Below, in pieces: positions 19,775 to 27,920 of a DNA stretch of 34,364 nt. Positions within the stretch are counted from its first letter, which is position 1. Each line of letters opens with the position of its first letter. The notes under the pieces were generated by a model. It was not told the DNA's origin. It searched no databases and saw nothing but the letters and a program-made list of their open reading frames with translations. Location: assembly GCA_021324675.1 (NCBI GenBank), contig JAJPIR010000158.1, positions 1 through 34,364 on the forward strand, in the 5' to 3' direction. A program made the position numbers and the translations under genes. The DNA is from Actinomycetota bacterium (GTDB taxonomy: Bacteria; Actinomycetota; Actinomycetes; Mycobacteriales; Pseudonocardiaceae).

Positions 19775-20047
19775 CCTCACGTCTCCTTCCGACGTGGTGG
19801 GAGGGCCACGTCTTCAGTACACCGACCACCTCGCGACACCCACGCACCCATTGCAGGTGGACGGCGAGGTTCTACCGCGGGTTCTCCCTGACTTCCGGAT
19901 TACAATGCGTGGAGATCTCACGCGGTCGCTCTGTGGGCGTCACCTGATGTTCGTAGTAGAACAAGTTCAGGGTCGCAAGGATCGCCAGATAGGCCGCGGC
20001 GAGCTGCTGGCCTTGCGCTTCCAGCTCGATCGCTGCAGGGCGCTCAG

Positions 20048-20244
20048 CTACCGGAACAGGATGTCGAAGTCGGCGCAGCCCGCGTCCAGCGACCGTTCGA
20101 AGTCCGCCGCTGAGGGGATGCGATCCGACCCGGTGACGCCAAAGGCGTCGACGAGACCAACGATCTGGTCGCGGAAAAATAGTTCTCGGCTGTGATACCG
20201 CTGTATTCAAGCCAGTCGAACAGCGACAGCCCCGAGCACAACAT
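20048..20244 (-). pseudogene. C-terminal gene fragment with frameshift, unknown family
   Basis: The first part reads LFDWLEYSGITAENYF, then the frame breaks in a run of five T. Shifting frame gives RDQIVGLVDAFGVTGSDRIP and ends with ADFDILFR and a stop at 20048-20050. The continuous protein-like reading across the shift suggests a decayed gene rather than chance. I do not recognise the family. It lies in a section where several other broken genes are found. Confidence 0.4.
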
Positions 20245-20254
20245 GTCGACTCGA

Positions 20255-20860
20255 AGTCATCTTCAGGGCGAGGTGACTTGAGGGCATGGCAATTGGCGCG
20301 TACCGGGGAGGCGCTATCTGCCTCGATGCCGCGGGCGGCGTTGCAGGTGGCACCAGGCCTGTGGCAGTTTCGAGCGCGCGACTGGGCCAGTACATCAGTG
20401 AGCTGGTTGGTAAAAATGGCGGGAAGGCCTGGCCGCTATCAGACATGCGACAGGTGGCGTCAGCGATACCATGGCAGACAGCAGTGATCCGCGGTTTGTG
20501 TTTCCCGATGAGGTGCACTTGACGCGGATGATGTGCCCGGAATGTAGTGGGATACTCGCCGAGCTGAAACTGCCACAGATCAGCTATTACCGCTGTCATG
20601 TGGGTCACCAGTATGGGCCGCAGTCGTTGGCGGCTGCCCAAGCGGAGTCGGCGGAAAGCAAACTGTGGGCAGCGGTGGCGGCGCTGGAGGAGCAGGCGGC
20701 ATCTGGCCGAACATGCGACCGCGGCGCGAGATCAGGACATGGCGGTGGAACACCAACGGGCCGTCAGGGTGGCCGGGGAGATCGATTTATTCACCGTGAA
20801 TCAGTTTCGCATCGCCATCGCCGGCGGATCCGCCAGCCCGCTGCTTCCGTGATCTCCGAA
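20255..20860 (+). pseudogene. Decayed CheB-type methylesterase remnant ending in a STAS-like fragment
   Basis: Reading across frames gives pieces of one protein: GAICLDA and SMPRAALQVA resemble the CheB catalytic-domain C-terminus. Then, from 20471, MMCPECSGILAELKLPQIS and YYRCHVGHQYGPQSLAAAQA followed by ALEEQA match the zinc-ribbon-like tail of actinobacterial CheB proteins. Near 20697-20704 the frame shifts and continues as HLAEHATAARDQDMAVEHQR, then VRVAGEIDLFTVNQFRIAI, which resembles the start of a STAS (anti-sigma antagonist) domain, before it is lost. At least three frame breaks are needed. The 20471-21073 frame could be predicted as a gene, but it is only the tail. Confidence 0.55.
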
Positions 20861-21059
20861 GCGGTGACCGGTTCGGGCGGAGCCCGAAATCTGTACTTTT
20901 GCGACGGCAACCCCCTGCGGGCTACAGTAAGATCATTGAGCAGAGTGGCAGCTTCAGCGCTGGGGTTGGATGCGAGACAACGAGGCCAACAGCGTCGATT
21001 CTCCCGGACAGCGGATGATCTGGGAGCCGAGCTGCTGCTCGAGCCAGAGATCGGGCGGT

Positions 21060-21264
21060 CGAGACCGCCGTAGTCAATCACGAGCAGGTAGCCGCGGCTA
21101 AGCGCCAGGGAAACCTTGCGGCACCAGGTCTCGACCCGGACGAGATCTTGAATGTCAGATTTCAGATGTTTGACCGGGAAGTCAGAGAAGGCAAGCAGCT
21201 GCTCAGCCTGCTCGACGATCTTGGCGACGGCCTTTGGGTGCGGCCGCCACGGAGTCTCTGGCAC
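21060..21264 (-). pseudogene. Possible remnant of a MidA-like methyltransferase
   Basis: The minus-strand frame reads AVAKIVEQAEQLLAFSDFPV ... WCRKVSLALSRGYLLVIDYG. The last part resembles the 'RG..L.IDYG' strand of the MidA (DUF185) family, but the rest of the domain is not found in any frame next to it. The plus strand also has an open frame here (LDPDEILNVRFQMFDREVRE), so the assignment is weak. Confidence 0.25.
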
Positions 21265-21487
21265 CAGCTGCTACCGCCGGAAACGGGGAGCCGGACCGTA
21301 AAAAGCGGGTTCGACCTCCGCCGGGGGGACGCCGGATAGTGTTCTTCGTGTCCCTCCGGGTGGGCGCGGAATTGCTGACGTATCCCCTGGAGAACGCATC
21401 AGGAATAACAACTCTGAAACTGTTGTGAACAACTGTCCGTGATGGCGCGCGCAGCGTATTCGGTCGGATATCGAAAGGAGCACGATA

Positions 21488-21736
21488 ATGGTAGAATCCG
21501 CCGATCCCATTGTCTGGACCGCCGGCTCGTCCGGGGCATGCTCCCACTCCGGCGGATTTCCGTCGGAGCGGGAGTGTTTTCGGGGGCGGACCACCGCAAG
21601 GTGGCGGACCCGGCGCGCAGCAGCGGACCGATCCACGCGAATGCGCTCGTCAGGCGCCCTGACAAGCCTGCGGGCCACCGCGGCGAGTAGTGGCAAGAAA
21701 CTGCCTGAAATCGGCGTACCGGGTTTATTCCGCTGA
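21488..21736 (+). CDS. Possible small ORF of unknown function
   Basis: 82 codons beginning MVESADPIVWTAGSSGACSH with a good AAAGGAG eight bases before ATG 21488. The rest is Arg- and Ser-rich without a recognisable domain, and a strong hairpin (21541-21574) lies inside it. Other open frames overlap on both strands. It may be a leader or a decayed gene; the only support is the ribosome-binding site. Confidence 0.2.
   Translation: MVESADPIVWTAGSSGACSHSGGFPSERECFRGRTTARWRTRRAAADRSTRMRSSGALTSLRATAASSGKKLPEIGVPGLFR
21541..21574. terminator. Strong hairpin, possible terminator or attenuator upstream of the MntP-like gene
   Basis: CTCCCACTCCGGCGGA (21541-21556) pairs with TCCGTCGGAGCGGGAG (21559-21574) with one A-C mismatch and one G-U pair; the inner pair must open to form a loop. 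GTGTTTTC follows, so only a short T run is present. It lies about 255 bases before the MntP-like start. Confidence 0.35.
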
Positions 21737-21828
21737 CCATCTGAGATATCATCTCTGACCATGGCGGATGGTAGCCGAGAAGGAGTCGTTCCTGCCGGCA
21801 TCGGTCGTCATCGAGCGGCGACATCGCC

Positions 21829-22368
21829 ATGATCTGGGAAGTACTGCTCCTGGGTTTCGTACTTAGTCTCGACAATTTCCGCGTCTCGATCGCCCTCGGC
21901 ACCGTCCCATTCGGTCTAAAGCGCGCGGTGCAGGTCGCGCTGACCTTCGGGTTGTGGGATGGGATCATGCCCCTGATCGGGTTGTTGATCGGTCGCCAGA
22001 TCGGGGAGGCCGTCGGGGACGTCGCCGACTACGTGGGCGCGGCCGCCCTCGGCGGGTACGGTCTCTATCTCGTCATCTCGGCCCTTCGGAACCCCGAGCC
22101 GGACGAGCTGGACCACCCGTGGGCGCTGTTCGGCATCCCGTTGTCGCTGAGCCTGGACAACCTGTTCGCCGGGGCAAGCCTGGGGATCCTCGGGCTCTCG
22201 CCGTGGTTCTCGGCGGCGGTCTTCGGCACCATGACGGCGGTGCTGTCGCTGATCGGGCTGCAGGTGGGGCGGGCCGCCGCCAGCCTCATCCGAATCCGCT
22301 CCGACCTGCTGAGCGGGGTCACGCTGATCATCGCCGCGGTGGCGCTGCCGTTGGTGTTCGGCGGCTAG
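21829..22368 (+). CDS. MntP/DUF204-type metal exporter
   Basis: 179 residues, about six hydrophobic helices in two similar halves. The conserved acidic motif occurs once in each half as VLSLDNFRVSIALG (about 12-25) and LSLSLDNLFAGASLG (about 106-120); G-rich helices such as GGYGLYLVISAL and AVALPLVFGG complete the fold. MntP proteins export Mn(II) through the membrane; here the Asp is followed by Asn rather than Ala, so the metal is open. The start has no clear ribosome-binding site. Its stop codon and the pqqE stop overlap in CTAG, convergent. The position beside a metal-dependent PQQ enzyme cluster is suggestive but not proof of a link. Confidence 0.75.
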   Translation: MIWEVLLLGFVLSLDNFRVSIALGTVPFGLKRAVQVALTFGLWDGIMPLIGLLIGRQIGEAVGDVADYVGAAALGGYGLYLVISALRNPEPDELDHPWALFGIPLSLSLDNLFAGASLGILGLSPWFSAAVFGTMTAVLSLIGLQVGRAAASLIRIRSDLLSGVTLIIAAVALPLVFGG

Positions 22369-23480
22369 ACCGCTCCGCCCGGAAGGCGTGCGGGCCTGCG
22401 GGCCCGGTGCGGGCGGGGGACCAGCGCCCGGTCGCCCGCCGGCGGGTCCGCGTTGGCGGCCTCGACCGCCCGGGCGACGAGCTCGTGGTCGGGTGACAGG
22501 TGGCAGACCGGGTCGGTGCGGGCGGCGTCTCCGGTGAGCTGGAACGCCTGGCACCGGCATCCGCCGAAGTCCAGCTCCCGCCGGTTGCAGCTGCGACAGG
22601 GATCCGGCATCCAGCCGGTCCCCCGGAACGCGGTCATCACCGGGGACCCGGTCCAGATCTGCTCCAGCGAGTCCTCGCGCACGTTGGCGCGCGGCAACGG
22701 CAGGGTCTGGGCAGCCGGGCAGGGCAGGACGTCGCCGTTGGGCGTCACCGTCAGCTGTCGGGAGGCCCAGCCGCCCATGCAGGGCTTCGGGTAGCGGCTG
22801 TAGTAGTCGGGGATGACGTAGATGACGTCCATGCGGTCCCGCAACCGCTCTCGCGCGGCCCGCACGACGACCTCGGCCGCCTCGAGCTGGGCCCGGCTCG
22901 GCAGCAGCGCGTCACGGTTGCGCCAGGCCCAGCCGTAGTACTGGGTGTTGGCCAGCTCCACCCGGTCGGCGCCCACCTCCTCGGCCAGCCCCAGGAGGTC
23001 GGCGACGCGGTCGATGTTCTGCCGGTGCAGCACCACGTTCACGGTGAGCGGCCAGCCCAGCTCCTTGACCACGCCCATGGCCTCGACCTTGCGCCGGAAG
23101 GACGGGGTGCCGGCGATCCGGTCGGACACGGCCGGCTCGTCGGCCTGGATGCTGACCTGCACGTGGTCCAGGCCGGCGGCCCGCAGCTGCTCGGCCCTCG
23201 GGCGGGAGAGCCCGATCGCGCTGGTCACGAGGTTGGTGTAGAGGCCGAGCTCGCGGGCCCCGGCGACGATCTCCACCAGGTCGCGCCGCAGCAGCGGTTC
23301 CCCGCCGGACAAGTGGCACTGCAGCACTCCCAGGTCCCGGGCCTCGACCAGTACCCGCCGCCACTCCTGCGTGGTCAGCTCGTCCTGGTAGTCGGCGAGG
23401 TTCAGCGGGTTGGAGCAGTACGCGCAGGCCAGCGGGCAACGGTAAGTGAGCTCGGCCAGCAACCCGAAGGGGCTATCCAT
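22365..23480 (-). CDS. pqqE: PQQ biosynthesis radical SAM protein PqqE
   Basis: 371 residues. The radical SAM cluster is CPLACAYC (CxxxCxxC) in TYRCPLACAYCSNPL, followed by HLSGGEPLLRRDL. The C-terminal SPASM part has KPCMGGWASRQLTVTPNGDV, LPCPAAQTLPL, and DPCRSCNRRELDFGGCRCQA for auxiliary iron-sulfur clusters. PqqE forms the carbon-carbon bond between Glu and Tyr of PqqA, which is held by PqqD. ATG 23480 overlaps the pqqD stop by eight bases, so the pair is translationally coupled. It is the last gene of the operon. Confidence 0.97.
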   Translation of the reverse strand: MDSPFGLLAELTYRCPLACAYCSNPLNLADYQDELTTQEWRRVLVEARDLGVLQCHLSGGEPLLRRDLVEIVAGARELGLYTNLVTSAIGLSRPRAEQLRAAGLDHVQVSIQADEPAVSDRIAGTPSFRRKVEAMGVVKELGWPLTVNVVLHRQNIDRVADLLGLAEEVGADRVELANTQYYGWAWRNRDALLPSRAQLEAAEVVVRAARERLRDRMDVIYVIPDYYSRYPKPCMGGWASRQLTVTPNGDVLPCPAAQTLPLPRANVREDSLEQIWTGSPVMTAFRGTGWMPDPCRSCNRRELDFGGCRCQAFQLTGDAARTDPVCHLSPDHELVARAVEAANADPPAGDRALVPRPHRARRPARLPGGAV

Positions 23481-23787
23481 CGGTGAGCTCCACGCAGCGC
23501 CGGGCGACGAGCCGGGTCAGGAACCGCCGCACCTCGTCGTCGACGACGGACTGGTACCGCTCGCCCAGCTCGGCCACGATCTCGGCCACGGTGTGCCGCC
23601 CGTCGCACAGCTCGAGGATGTCCGCGGCACTGCCGTTGAGGACCACCACAGTCTCGGGGTGCAGCAGCACGTGCCGCTCCCTGGTTCGGCAGAAGCTCAG
23701 CCGGACGTGCCGCGCCAACCGGGGACGGTCCGAGGCGGACACCCCGGCGCCGGGTCGCGTTATGGTGCCGGTCGGGATCGGGTCCAT
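23473..23787 (-). CDS. pqqD: PQQ biosynthesis peptide chaperone PqqD
   Basis: 104 residues. It follows the PqqD/RRE pattern: RPRLARHVRLSFCRTRERHV, LLHPETVVVLNGSAADILEL, CDGRHTVAEIVAELGERY, DEVRRFLTRLVARRCVEL. PqqD binds PqqA with its winged-helix-like fold and presents it to PqqE. ATG 23787 follows GGAGTGA at eight bases and lies five bases after the pqqC stop. The N-terminal 20 residues are variable. It overlaps pqqE by eight bases. Confidence 0.95.
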   Translation of the reverse strand: MDPIPTGTITRPGAGVSASDRPRLARHVRLSFCRTRERHVLLHPETVVVLNGSAADILELCDGRHTVAEIVAELGERYQSVVDDEVRRFLTRLVARRCVELTDG

Positions 23788-23792
23788 GGCGC

Positions 23793-24518
23793 TCACTCCG
23801 GGTAGGCCTGGTCGATGGCGTCCATCAGGCTCCACAGGACGTCGCACTTGAACGACAGCGCGTCCACCGCCCGTGCCTGGGACTCCGCCGACAGGCAGTG
23901 CTTGGTCACCACCTCGAGGGCGTGCTCGCAGTCACGAGGAGCCTGCTCGAGGCGGGCCCGGAAGTAGGCAAGGCCCTCCGGGTCGATCCACGGGTACCAC
24001 CGCTCGAACGCGGCCAGCCGCTGCGCCATCAGATCCGGGGCGAACAGCTCGGTCAGCGAGGACGCTACCGCTTCAACCCACGGACGGGCCCGGGCGAAGT
24101 TCACATACGCGTCGACCGCGAACCGCACCCCGGGGACCAGATGCCGGTGGTCGCGCACTTCCTCACGGGTCAGCCCGGCGGCCTCGGCCAGACGCAGCCA
24201 CGCCTCGATGCCGCCCTCGCCGGCGGCGGTGCCGTCGTGGTCGACGATGCGGCGGATCCAGCGACGGCGGACGTCCAGGTCAGGGCAATTGGCCAGGATC
24301 CCGGCATCCTTGCGCGGGATGTTCTCCTGGTAGTAGAAGCGGTTGGCCACCCAGCCCTGGATCTGTCGGCGGCTCAGCCGGCCTGCGTTCATCCGGACGT
24401 GGAACGGGTGCTGGTCGTGGTACCGCCGCGAGTGGGCCCGCAGCGTCTCGACGAAACGGTCATCGCTTGTCGCGGTGCCGGTTGTCCTGGTCCCGGTGGT
24501 CCCGGTTGTCGTCGTCAC
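23793..24518 (-). CDS. pqqC: PQQ synthase PqqC
   Basis: 241 residues from the GTG at 24518, which lies four bases after the pqqB stop. The first 20 residues are almost only Thr, Gly and Ala; conserved sequence begins at [20 protein letters not shown]. The active-site stretches [47 protein letters not shown] and [29 protein letters not shown] are intact. PqqC is a cofactor-free oxidase that closes the ring and performs the last oxidation to PQQ using O2. The low-complexity N-terminal tail is unusual. An upstream GTG inside pqqB would lengthen it but is not needed. Confidence 0.95.
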   Translation of the reverse strand: MTTTTGTTGTRTTGTATSDDRFVETLRAHSRRYHDQHPFHVRMNAGRLSRRQIQGWVANRFYYQENIPRKDAGILANCPDLDVRRRWIRRIVDHDGTAAGEGGIEAWLRLAEAAGLTREEVRDHRHLVPGVRFAVDAYVNFARARPWVEAVASSLTELFAPDLMAQRLAAFERWYPWIDPEGLAYFRARLEQAPRDCEHALEVVTKHCLSAESQARAVDALSFKCDVLWSLMDAIDQAYPE

Positions 24519-24522
24519 GGCC

Positions 24523-25416
24523 CTACACCTTGACCTCGAGGCCATCCATGGCCACCTCCATGCCGCTGTCCTCCAGGATGCGCCGCTCGGGCGCGTCCTC
24601 GAGCAGGATCGGGTTGGTGTTGTTCATGTGCACGAAGATCGTCCGGGCGACCCCCAGCGACGGGAGCTGCGCCAGGCTGCCGTCCGGACCGTCGATGGGC
24701 AGGTGGCCCATCTCCCGGGACGTCTTGCCGGCCAGGCCGAGCCGCACCAGTTCGTCGTCGCGCCAGCAAGTCCCGTCGATCAGCAGGCAGTCGCAGCCCT
24801 CGATCTCCGCGCGCAACGCCGGCGTGAGCGCCTGCACCCCCGGCAGGTACACCAGCGTCCCCCCGCCGCGCTCGTTGATCAGCCGGTAACCCACGACTCG
24901 GCCGTGGTCCACCCCGGGCCCGAACCGGGCCCGCTTGGTGGTGGGTACGTCGAACGCCCGGCAGGACAGCCCGTCCGCCAGCGGCACCTCGGCGCCGGGG
25001 ACCACCGCGCGCCACTCGACCGGGCAGTAGCGCTCGAGCGTGCGCAGGATCCCCGAGCCGTCGCACAGCGTCTTGTGCACCGCGGGCGTGGCGTACAGCC
25101 GCAGGGCCTGGGCCTCGCGCAACAGCAGCAGACCGAGCGTGTGGTCCAGCTCGGCATCGGTGAGCAGCACCGCCTCCAGCGGTGTGGTCCGGTCGACGTG
25201 CGGGTGCAGGCCGGGGAAGGCCTCGATCTGGGTGCGGACGTCGGGGGAGGCGTTGATCAGGAACCACCGCCGGTAGTCGGCGCTCACCGCCACCGACGAC
25301 TGGGTACGGGGCCGGCCCGGGCGCGTGCCGGCCCGGATCGCGGCGCATACCGGGCAGGCGCAGTTCCACTGCGGGGAGCCGCCCCCCGCTGCCGAGCCCA
25401 GCACCCGCAGCCACAC
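24523..25416 (-). CDS. pqqB: PQQ biosynthesis protein PqqB (metallo-beta-lactamase fold)
   Basis: 297 residues. It begins [20 protein letters not shown] and continues CPVCAA; then [37 protein letters not shown] and [15 protein letters not shown]. Near the end is [19 protein letters not shown]. PqqB has a metallo-hydrolase fold and hydroxylates the Tyr moiety of the PqqE/protease product. The start is GTG 25416, seven bases after GGGAG, and the next conserved residue follows at once. It is separated from pqqA by 109 bases that contain a strong hairpin. No pqqF- or pqqG-like peptidase is in the window. Confidence 0.96.
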   Translation of the reverse strand: MWLRVLGSAAGGGSPQWNCACPVCAAIRAGTRPGRPRTQSSVAVSADYRRWFLINASPDVRTQIEAFPGLHPHVDRTTPLEAVLLTDAELDHTLGLLLLREAQALRLYATPAVHKTLCDGSGILRTLERYCPVEWRAVVPGAEVPLADGLSCRAFDVPTTKRARFGPGVDHGRVVGYRLINERGGGTLVYLPGVQALTPALRAEIEGCDCLLIDGTCWRDDELVRLGLAGKTSREMGHLPIDGPDGSLAQLPSLGVARTIFVHMNNTNPILLEDAPERRILEDSGMEVAMDGLEVKV

Positions 25417-25489
25417 CTTGGCGCTCCCTCCCTCGTCGGTCCCGACGTCTCGTCGGCCCTGACCTCCACGGCTGTCCGGACCGTCGGAG

Positions 25490-25513
25490 GGCGCCGGACC
25501 CAGGTCCGGCGCC
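25490..25513 (-). terminator. Hairpin between pqqA and pqqB (attenuator candidate)
   Basis: GGCGCCGGACC (25490-25500) is exactly complementary to GGTCCGGCGCC (25503-25513), leaving an essentially four-base loop when the innermost pair opens. It lies 13 bases after the pqqA stop. No T run follows, so it is better seen as an mRNA-stabilising or partial-termination hairpin that would keep pqqA transcript above the rest. Confidence 0.5.
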
Positions 25514-25525
25514 GCCCCACGTCCG

Positions 25526-25621
25526 CTAGTCCTCCAACTGAGCGATGTACATGGTCACCTCAGGTGGGACTACGATCTCGTCGAACTCGGGCGTCTCCCA
25601 CACGGCGAGCTGAGACTCCAT
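25526..25621 (-). CDS. pqqA: PQQ precursor peptide PqqA
   Basis: 31 residues: MESQLAVWETPEFDEIVVPP followed by EVTMYIAQLED. The core EVTMY contains Glu21 and Tyr25 in the E-x3-Y spacing that is converted to PQQ. The N-terminal 'WETPEFDEI' corresponds to the leader. AGGAGGT lies seven bases before ATG 25621. It sits between the dehydrogenase gene (47-base gap) and pqqB, all in one direction. The peptide is slightly longer than the usual 22-29 residues. Confidence 0.95.
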   Translation of the reverse strand: MESQLAVWETPEFDEIVVPPEVTMYIAQLED

Positions 25622-25668
25622 GGATCCACCTCCTCTCTGCCCAATTCCGGCTGGTTCGCGTCACGGCA

Positions 25669-27369
25669 CTACGACGTTTCCGGGAGGGCGAAGACGATCA
25701 GTGCGCTTCCGTGGCCTGCGCCGAGCATGCCGGGTAGGAACCCCTCGGCCCATGCACCCCACCCGACGGGTACGGCGATGTACTGCCGTCCGTCGACCAT
25801 ATAGGTCGTCGGATTGCTGTGGTGGCCGCTTCCGCACTGGAACTGCCACAGCAGCTCCCCCGTGCGGGCGTCGAGCGCGTTGAACTCGCCCGAGGGTTCC
25901 CCAGCGAACACCAGATCGCCGCCCGTGGCCAGCACCGATGCGCACATCGGAAGCTCGTTGCGCCACCGCCACTTCTCCTCACCGTTGGCATCGAACGCGC
26001 TGATGGACCCCGTCATGTCCTCGATGTCCACCTGAACGCCCGCGCCCCAGTAGGGGATGCTCTCCTTGAACTCCCGGCGCCGCCGTGTGGCCGTTGCCCC
26101 GACGTCCTGGACCGGGACGTAGAAGAGCCCAGTCTTCGGGCTGTAGGCCGCGTGGGTCCATTCCTTGGCGCCGGCCGGCCCTGGGTAGAAGTGGACCGGT
26201 TCTCCCTCCTTGTCGGGGTACACCTTGGGCGTCACCCGGCCATCCCTCGTGATCGCCCCCCAGGTGATCCGGTCCACAAAGGGGGTGATCTGGACCAACG
26301 AGCCGTTCGTGCGATCCACGACGAAGAAGTAGCCGTTCTTGTCGAAGTGCCCGAGCAGTTTGCGCCCGTCCGACTCGAACAGGATGCACTCCCCGATGCT
26401 GTCGTAGTCCCACACGTCGTGCGGGGTGCACTGGTAGTGCCAGCGAATCTCGCCGGCGTCGACGTCCACCGCGATGATGCTGTCGGTGTAGAGGTTATCC
26501 CCCTCGCGGACGCCTCCGTCGAAGTCGGGCGCCGGGTTGCCGGTGCCCACGTACAGCAGATTGGTCTCGGGGTCGAAGGTGCCGGTGATCCAGCAGTTCG
26601 CGCCACCCCGCGCCCAGGCCTCGCCGTCGGCGGGCCAGGTCTCGGAGCCGGGCTCGCCGGGCTTCGGCACCGTGTAGCAGCGCCACTGGTGCTCGCCGGT
26701 GTCGAGGTCGAAGGCGTCGAGGTGGCCGCGCACCCCAAACTCCCCGCCGGAGCTCCCGACGATGACCATATTCTTCACGATCAACGGGGCGACCGTGGCG
26801 CTCTCGCCGGCCCGCACATCTCCGTAGGTCTTGTCCCAGACGCGCTTGCCGGTGGTGGCGTCGAGCGCGAGCACGTGGGCGTTCGCAGTGACGAAGAAGA
26901 CCTTCCCCTTGGCCACGGCGACCCCGCGGTTCACGTTCCCGCAGCACAGCGACACGTCGTAGGGGATCGCGTGCTTGTATCGCCAGATCTCCACACCCGT
27001 TTTCGCGTCGAGGGCCCAGACCCAACCGTCCCAGCCGGCGAGGAACATGACCCCGTCGACGACGACCGGGGCGGCCTCGAACGAGTAGGTCGACGCGCCC
27101 GCGATCATGCCGGTCGTGCCGGCCTGGAAGACCCATGCCGGCAGGATCCGCTTGACGTTGTCCGTATTGATCTGGTCCAGCGGGCTGTACCGCTGCCCGT
27201 TGTAGGCACCGTAGTAGGTGAGCCAGTTCTGTGGCTCCGAGCGGGCGTTGAGAATGCGCTCGTAGGTGACGTTGGAGACCACCGGCGGCGCGACATCCCC
27301 GCCTGGGGTCTTGTAGTTCAGCGTTCCCTGATCGACGGCCTCGCCCGCGTCTACATATTCAACGGTCAT
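25669..27369 (-). CDS. PQQ-dependent alcohol dehydrogenase, lanthanide-type signature, no signal peptide
   Basis: 566 residues forming a beta-propeller. W-motifs with DAKTGVEIW, DATTGKRVW, DTGEHQW and DARTGELLW are visible. Near residue 142 is SLCCGN, the vicinal disulfide of methanol dehydrogenases. Metal-site positions match XoxF: Glu210 (SSGGEFG), Asn278 (GTGNPAP) and Asp321-Tyr-Asp323 (HDVWDYD); Asp at +2 is the marker of lanthanide-dependent enzymes, where Ca enzymes have Ala. Such enzymes oxidise methanol or other alcohols to aldehydes, normally in the periplasm. Here the start is fixed by AAAGGAG seven bases upstream of ATG 27369, and the N-terminus MTVEYVDAGEAVDQGTLNYK has no export signal. 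The gene is 13 bases after the cupredoxin-like gene and before pqqA. Confidence 0.93.
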   Translation of the reverse strand: MTVEYVDAGEAVDQGTLNYKTPGGDVAPPVVSNVTYERILNARSEPQNWLTYYGAYNGQRYSPLDQINTDNVKRILPAWVFQAGTTGMIAGASTYSFEAAPVVVDGVMFLAGWDGWVWALDAKTGVEIWRYKHAIPYDVSLCCGNVNRGVAVAKGKVFFVTANAHVLALDATTGKRVWDKTYGDVRAGESATVAPLIVKNMVIVGSSGGEFGVRGHLDAFDLDTGEHQWRCYTVPKPGEPGSETWPADGEAWARGGANCWITGTFDPETNLLYVGTGNPAPDFDGGVREGDNLYTDSIIAVDVDAGEIRWHYQCTPHDVWDYDSIGECILFESDGRKLLGHFDKNGYFFVVDRTNGSLVQITPFVDRITWGAITRDGRVTPKVYPDKEGEPVHFYPGPAGAKEWTHAAYSPKTGLFYVPVQDVGATATRRRREFKESIPYWGAGVQVDIEDMTGSISAFDANGEEKWRWRNELPMCASVLATGGDLVFAGEPSGEFNALDARTGELLWQFQCGSGHHSNPTTYMVDGRQYIAVPVGWGAWAEGFLPGMLGAGHGSALIVFALPETS

Positions 27370-27382
27370 TGCCTGCTCCTTT

Positions 27383-27844
27383 TTACGGCCGTGGCTGGTC
27401 GGGGCGGTCGAGGCGAGCCTCCGGCGGAACGTCCCCCAGCACGACGATGGCCCCGGTCAGTCCCCGGCCTTCGTCATTGCCGGTGGGCGAGCTGAACCAG
27501 TAATAGCCCGGGCCGTCAAGGTTGAGGGTCGCCCGTCCTCGCGAATGGTTCACCAACCAGATGAATTTCCTGTCGCCATTGCTCGGCAAGAGCGCGCAGT
27601 GCGTGTTCAGGTCATCGTTGATGAGCTCGAGCTCAATATCACCCCCGTGGGGCATGACCAGAATCGAGGGATCCCAGCCCAGCTCATCGGGCCGGATTCG
27701 GATTGTCGCCTCCATCCGACCGTCGGCCCTCTCCGTGGCCTGCCCGATGCTTCCTGTCCCCAGCACCCGACCTAACGCCGCTTTGTTCTGCGCGTCCAAC
27801 CCGATCTTGCTCAGCAGGTCGGCTCGCTCCTGCGCGCTCGTCAT
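27383..27844 (-). CDS. Cupredoxin-fold protein with lost copper ligands
   Basis: 153 residues. The core IRIRPDELGWDPSILVMPHG, ELELINDDLNTHCALLPSNG and LNLDGPGYYWFSS followed by GAIVVLGD is the plastocyanin/azurin-like fold. His82 (in NTH) is kept, but the C-terminal ligand loop that should read Cys...His...Met is WFSSPTGNDEGRGLTG, with Ser, Asn/Asp and Leu in those places. Type-1 copper binding is therefore unlikely, and the usual electron-carrier role doubtful. No signal peptide; the start ATG 27844 follows AGGAGGTGA. It is the first gene of the operon with the PQQ dehydrogenase, so a role as subunit or chaperone is plausible. I infer this from position only. Confidence 0.78.
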   Translation of the reverse strand: MTSAQERADLLSKIGLDAQNKAALGRVLGTGSIGQATERADGRMEATIRIRPDELGWDPSILVMPHGGDIELELINDDLNTHCALLPSNGDRKFIWLVNHSRGRATLNLDGPGYYWFSSPTGNDEGRGLTGAIVVLGDVPPEARLDRPDQPRP

Positions 27845-27920
27845 CGGGCTTCACCTCCTCATCCAGAATCTCTGTACAAGTTTTCGCATCGGTTGCGATC
27901 ACGGTGGCACGTCGCGGCTG

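Noticed and set aside
21403-21828. Manganese (yybP-ykoY) riboswitch before the MntP-like gene
   Set aside because: I looked for the conserved paired loops of this riboswitch and found only an unrelated hairpin.
24343-25737. Plus-strand ORF of 464 codons opposite pqqB and pqqC
   Set aside because: A shadow of the pqq genes, which carry all family motifs on the minus strand.
25819-27495. Plus-strand ORF of 558 codons opposite the PQQ dehydrogenase
   Set aside because: No domain is visible and the opposite strand encodes a clear dehydrogenase with a good ribosome-binding site.
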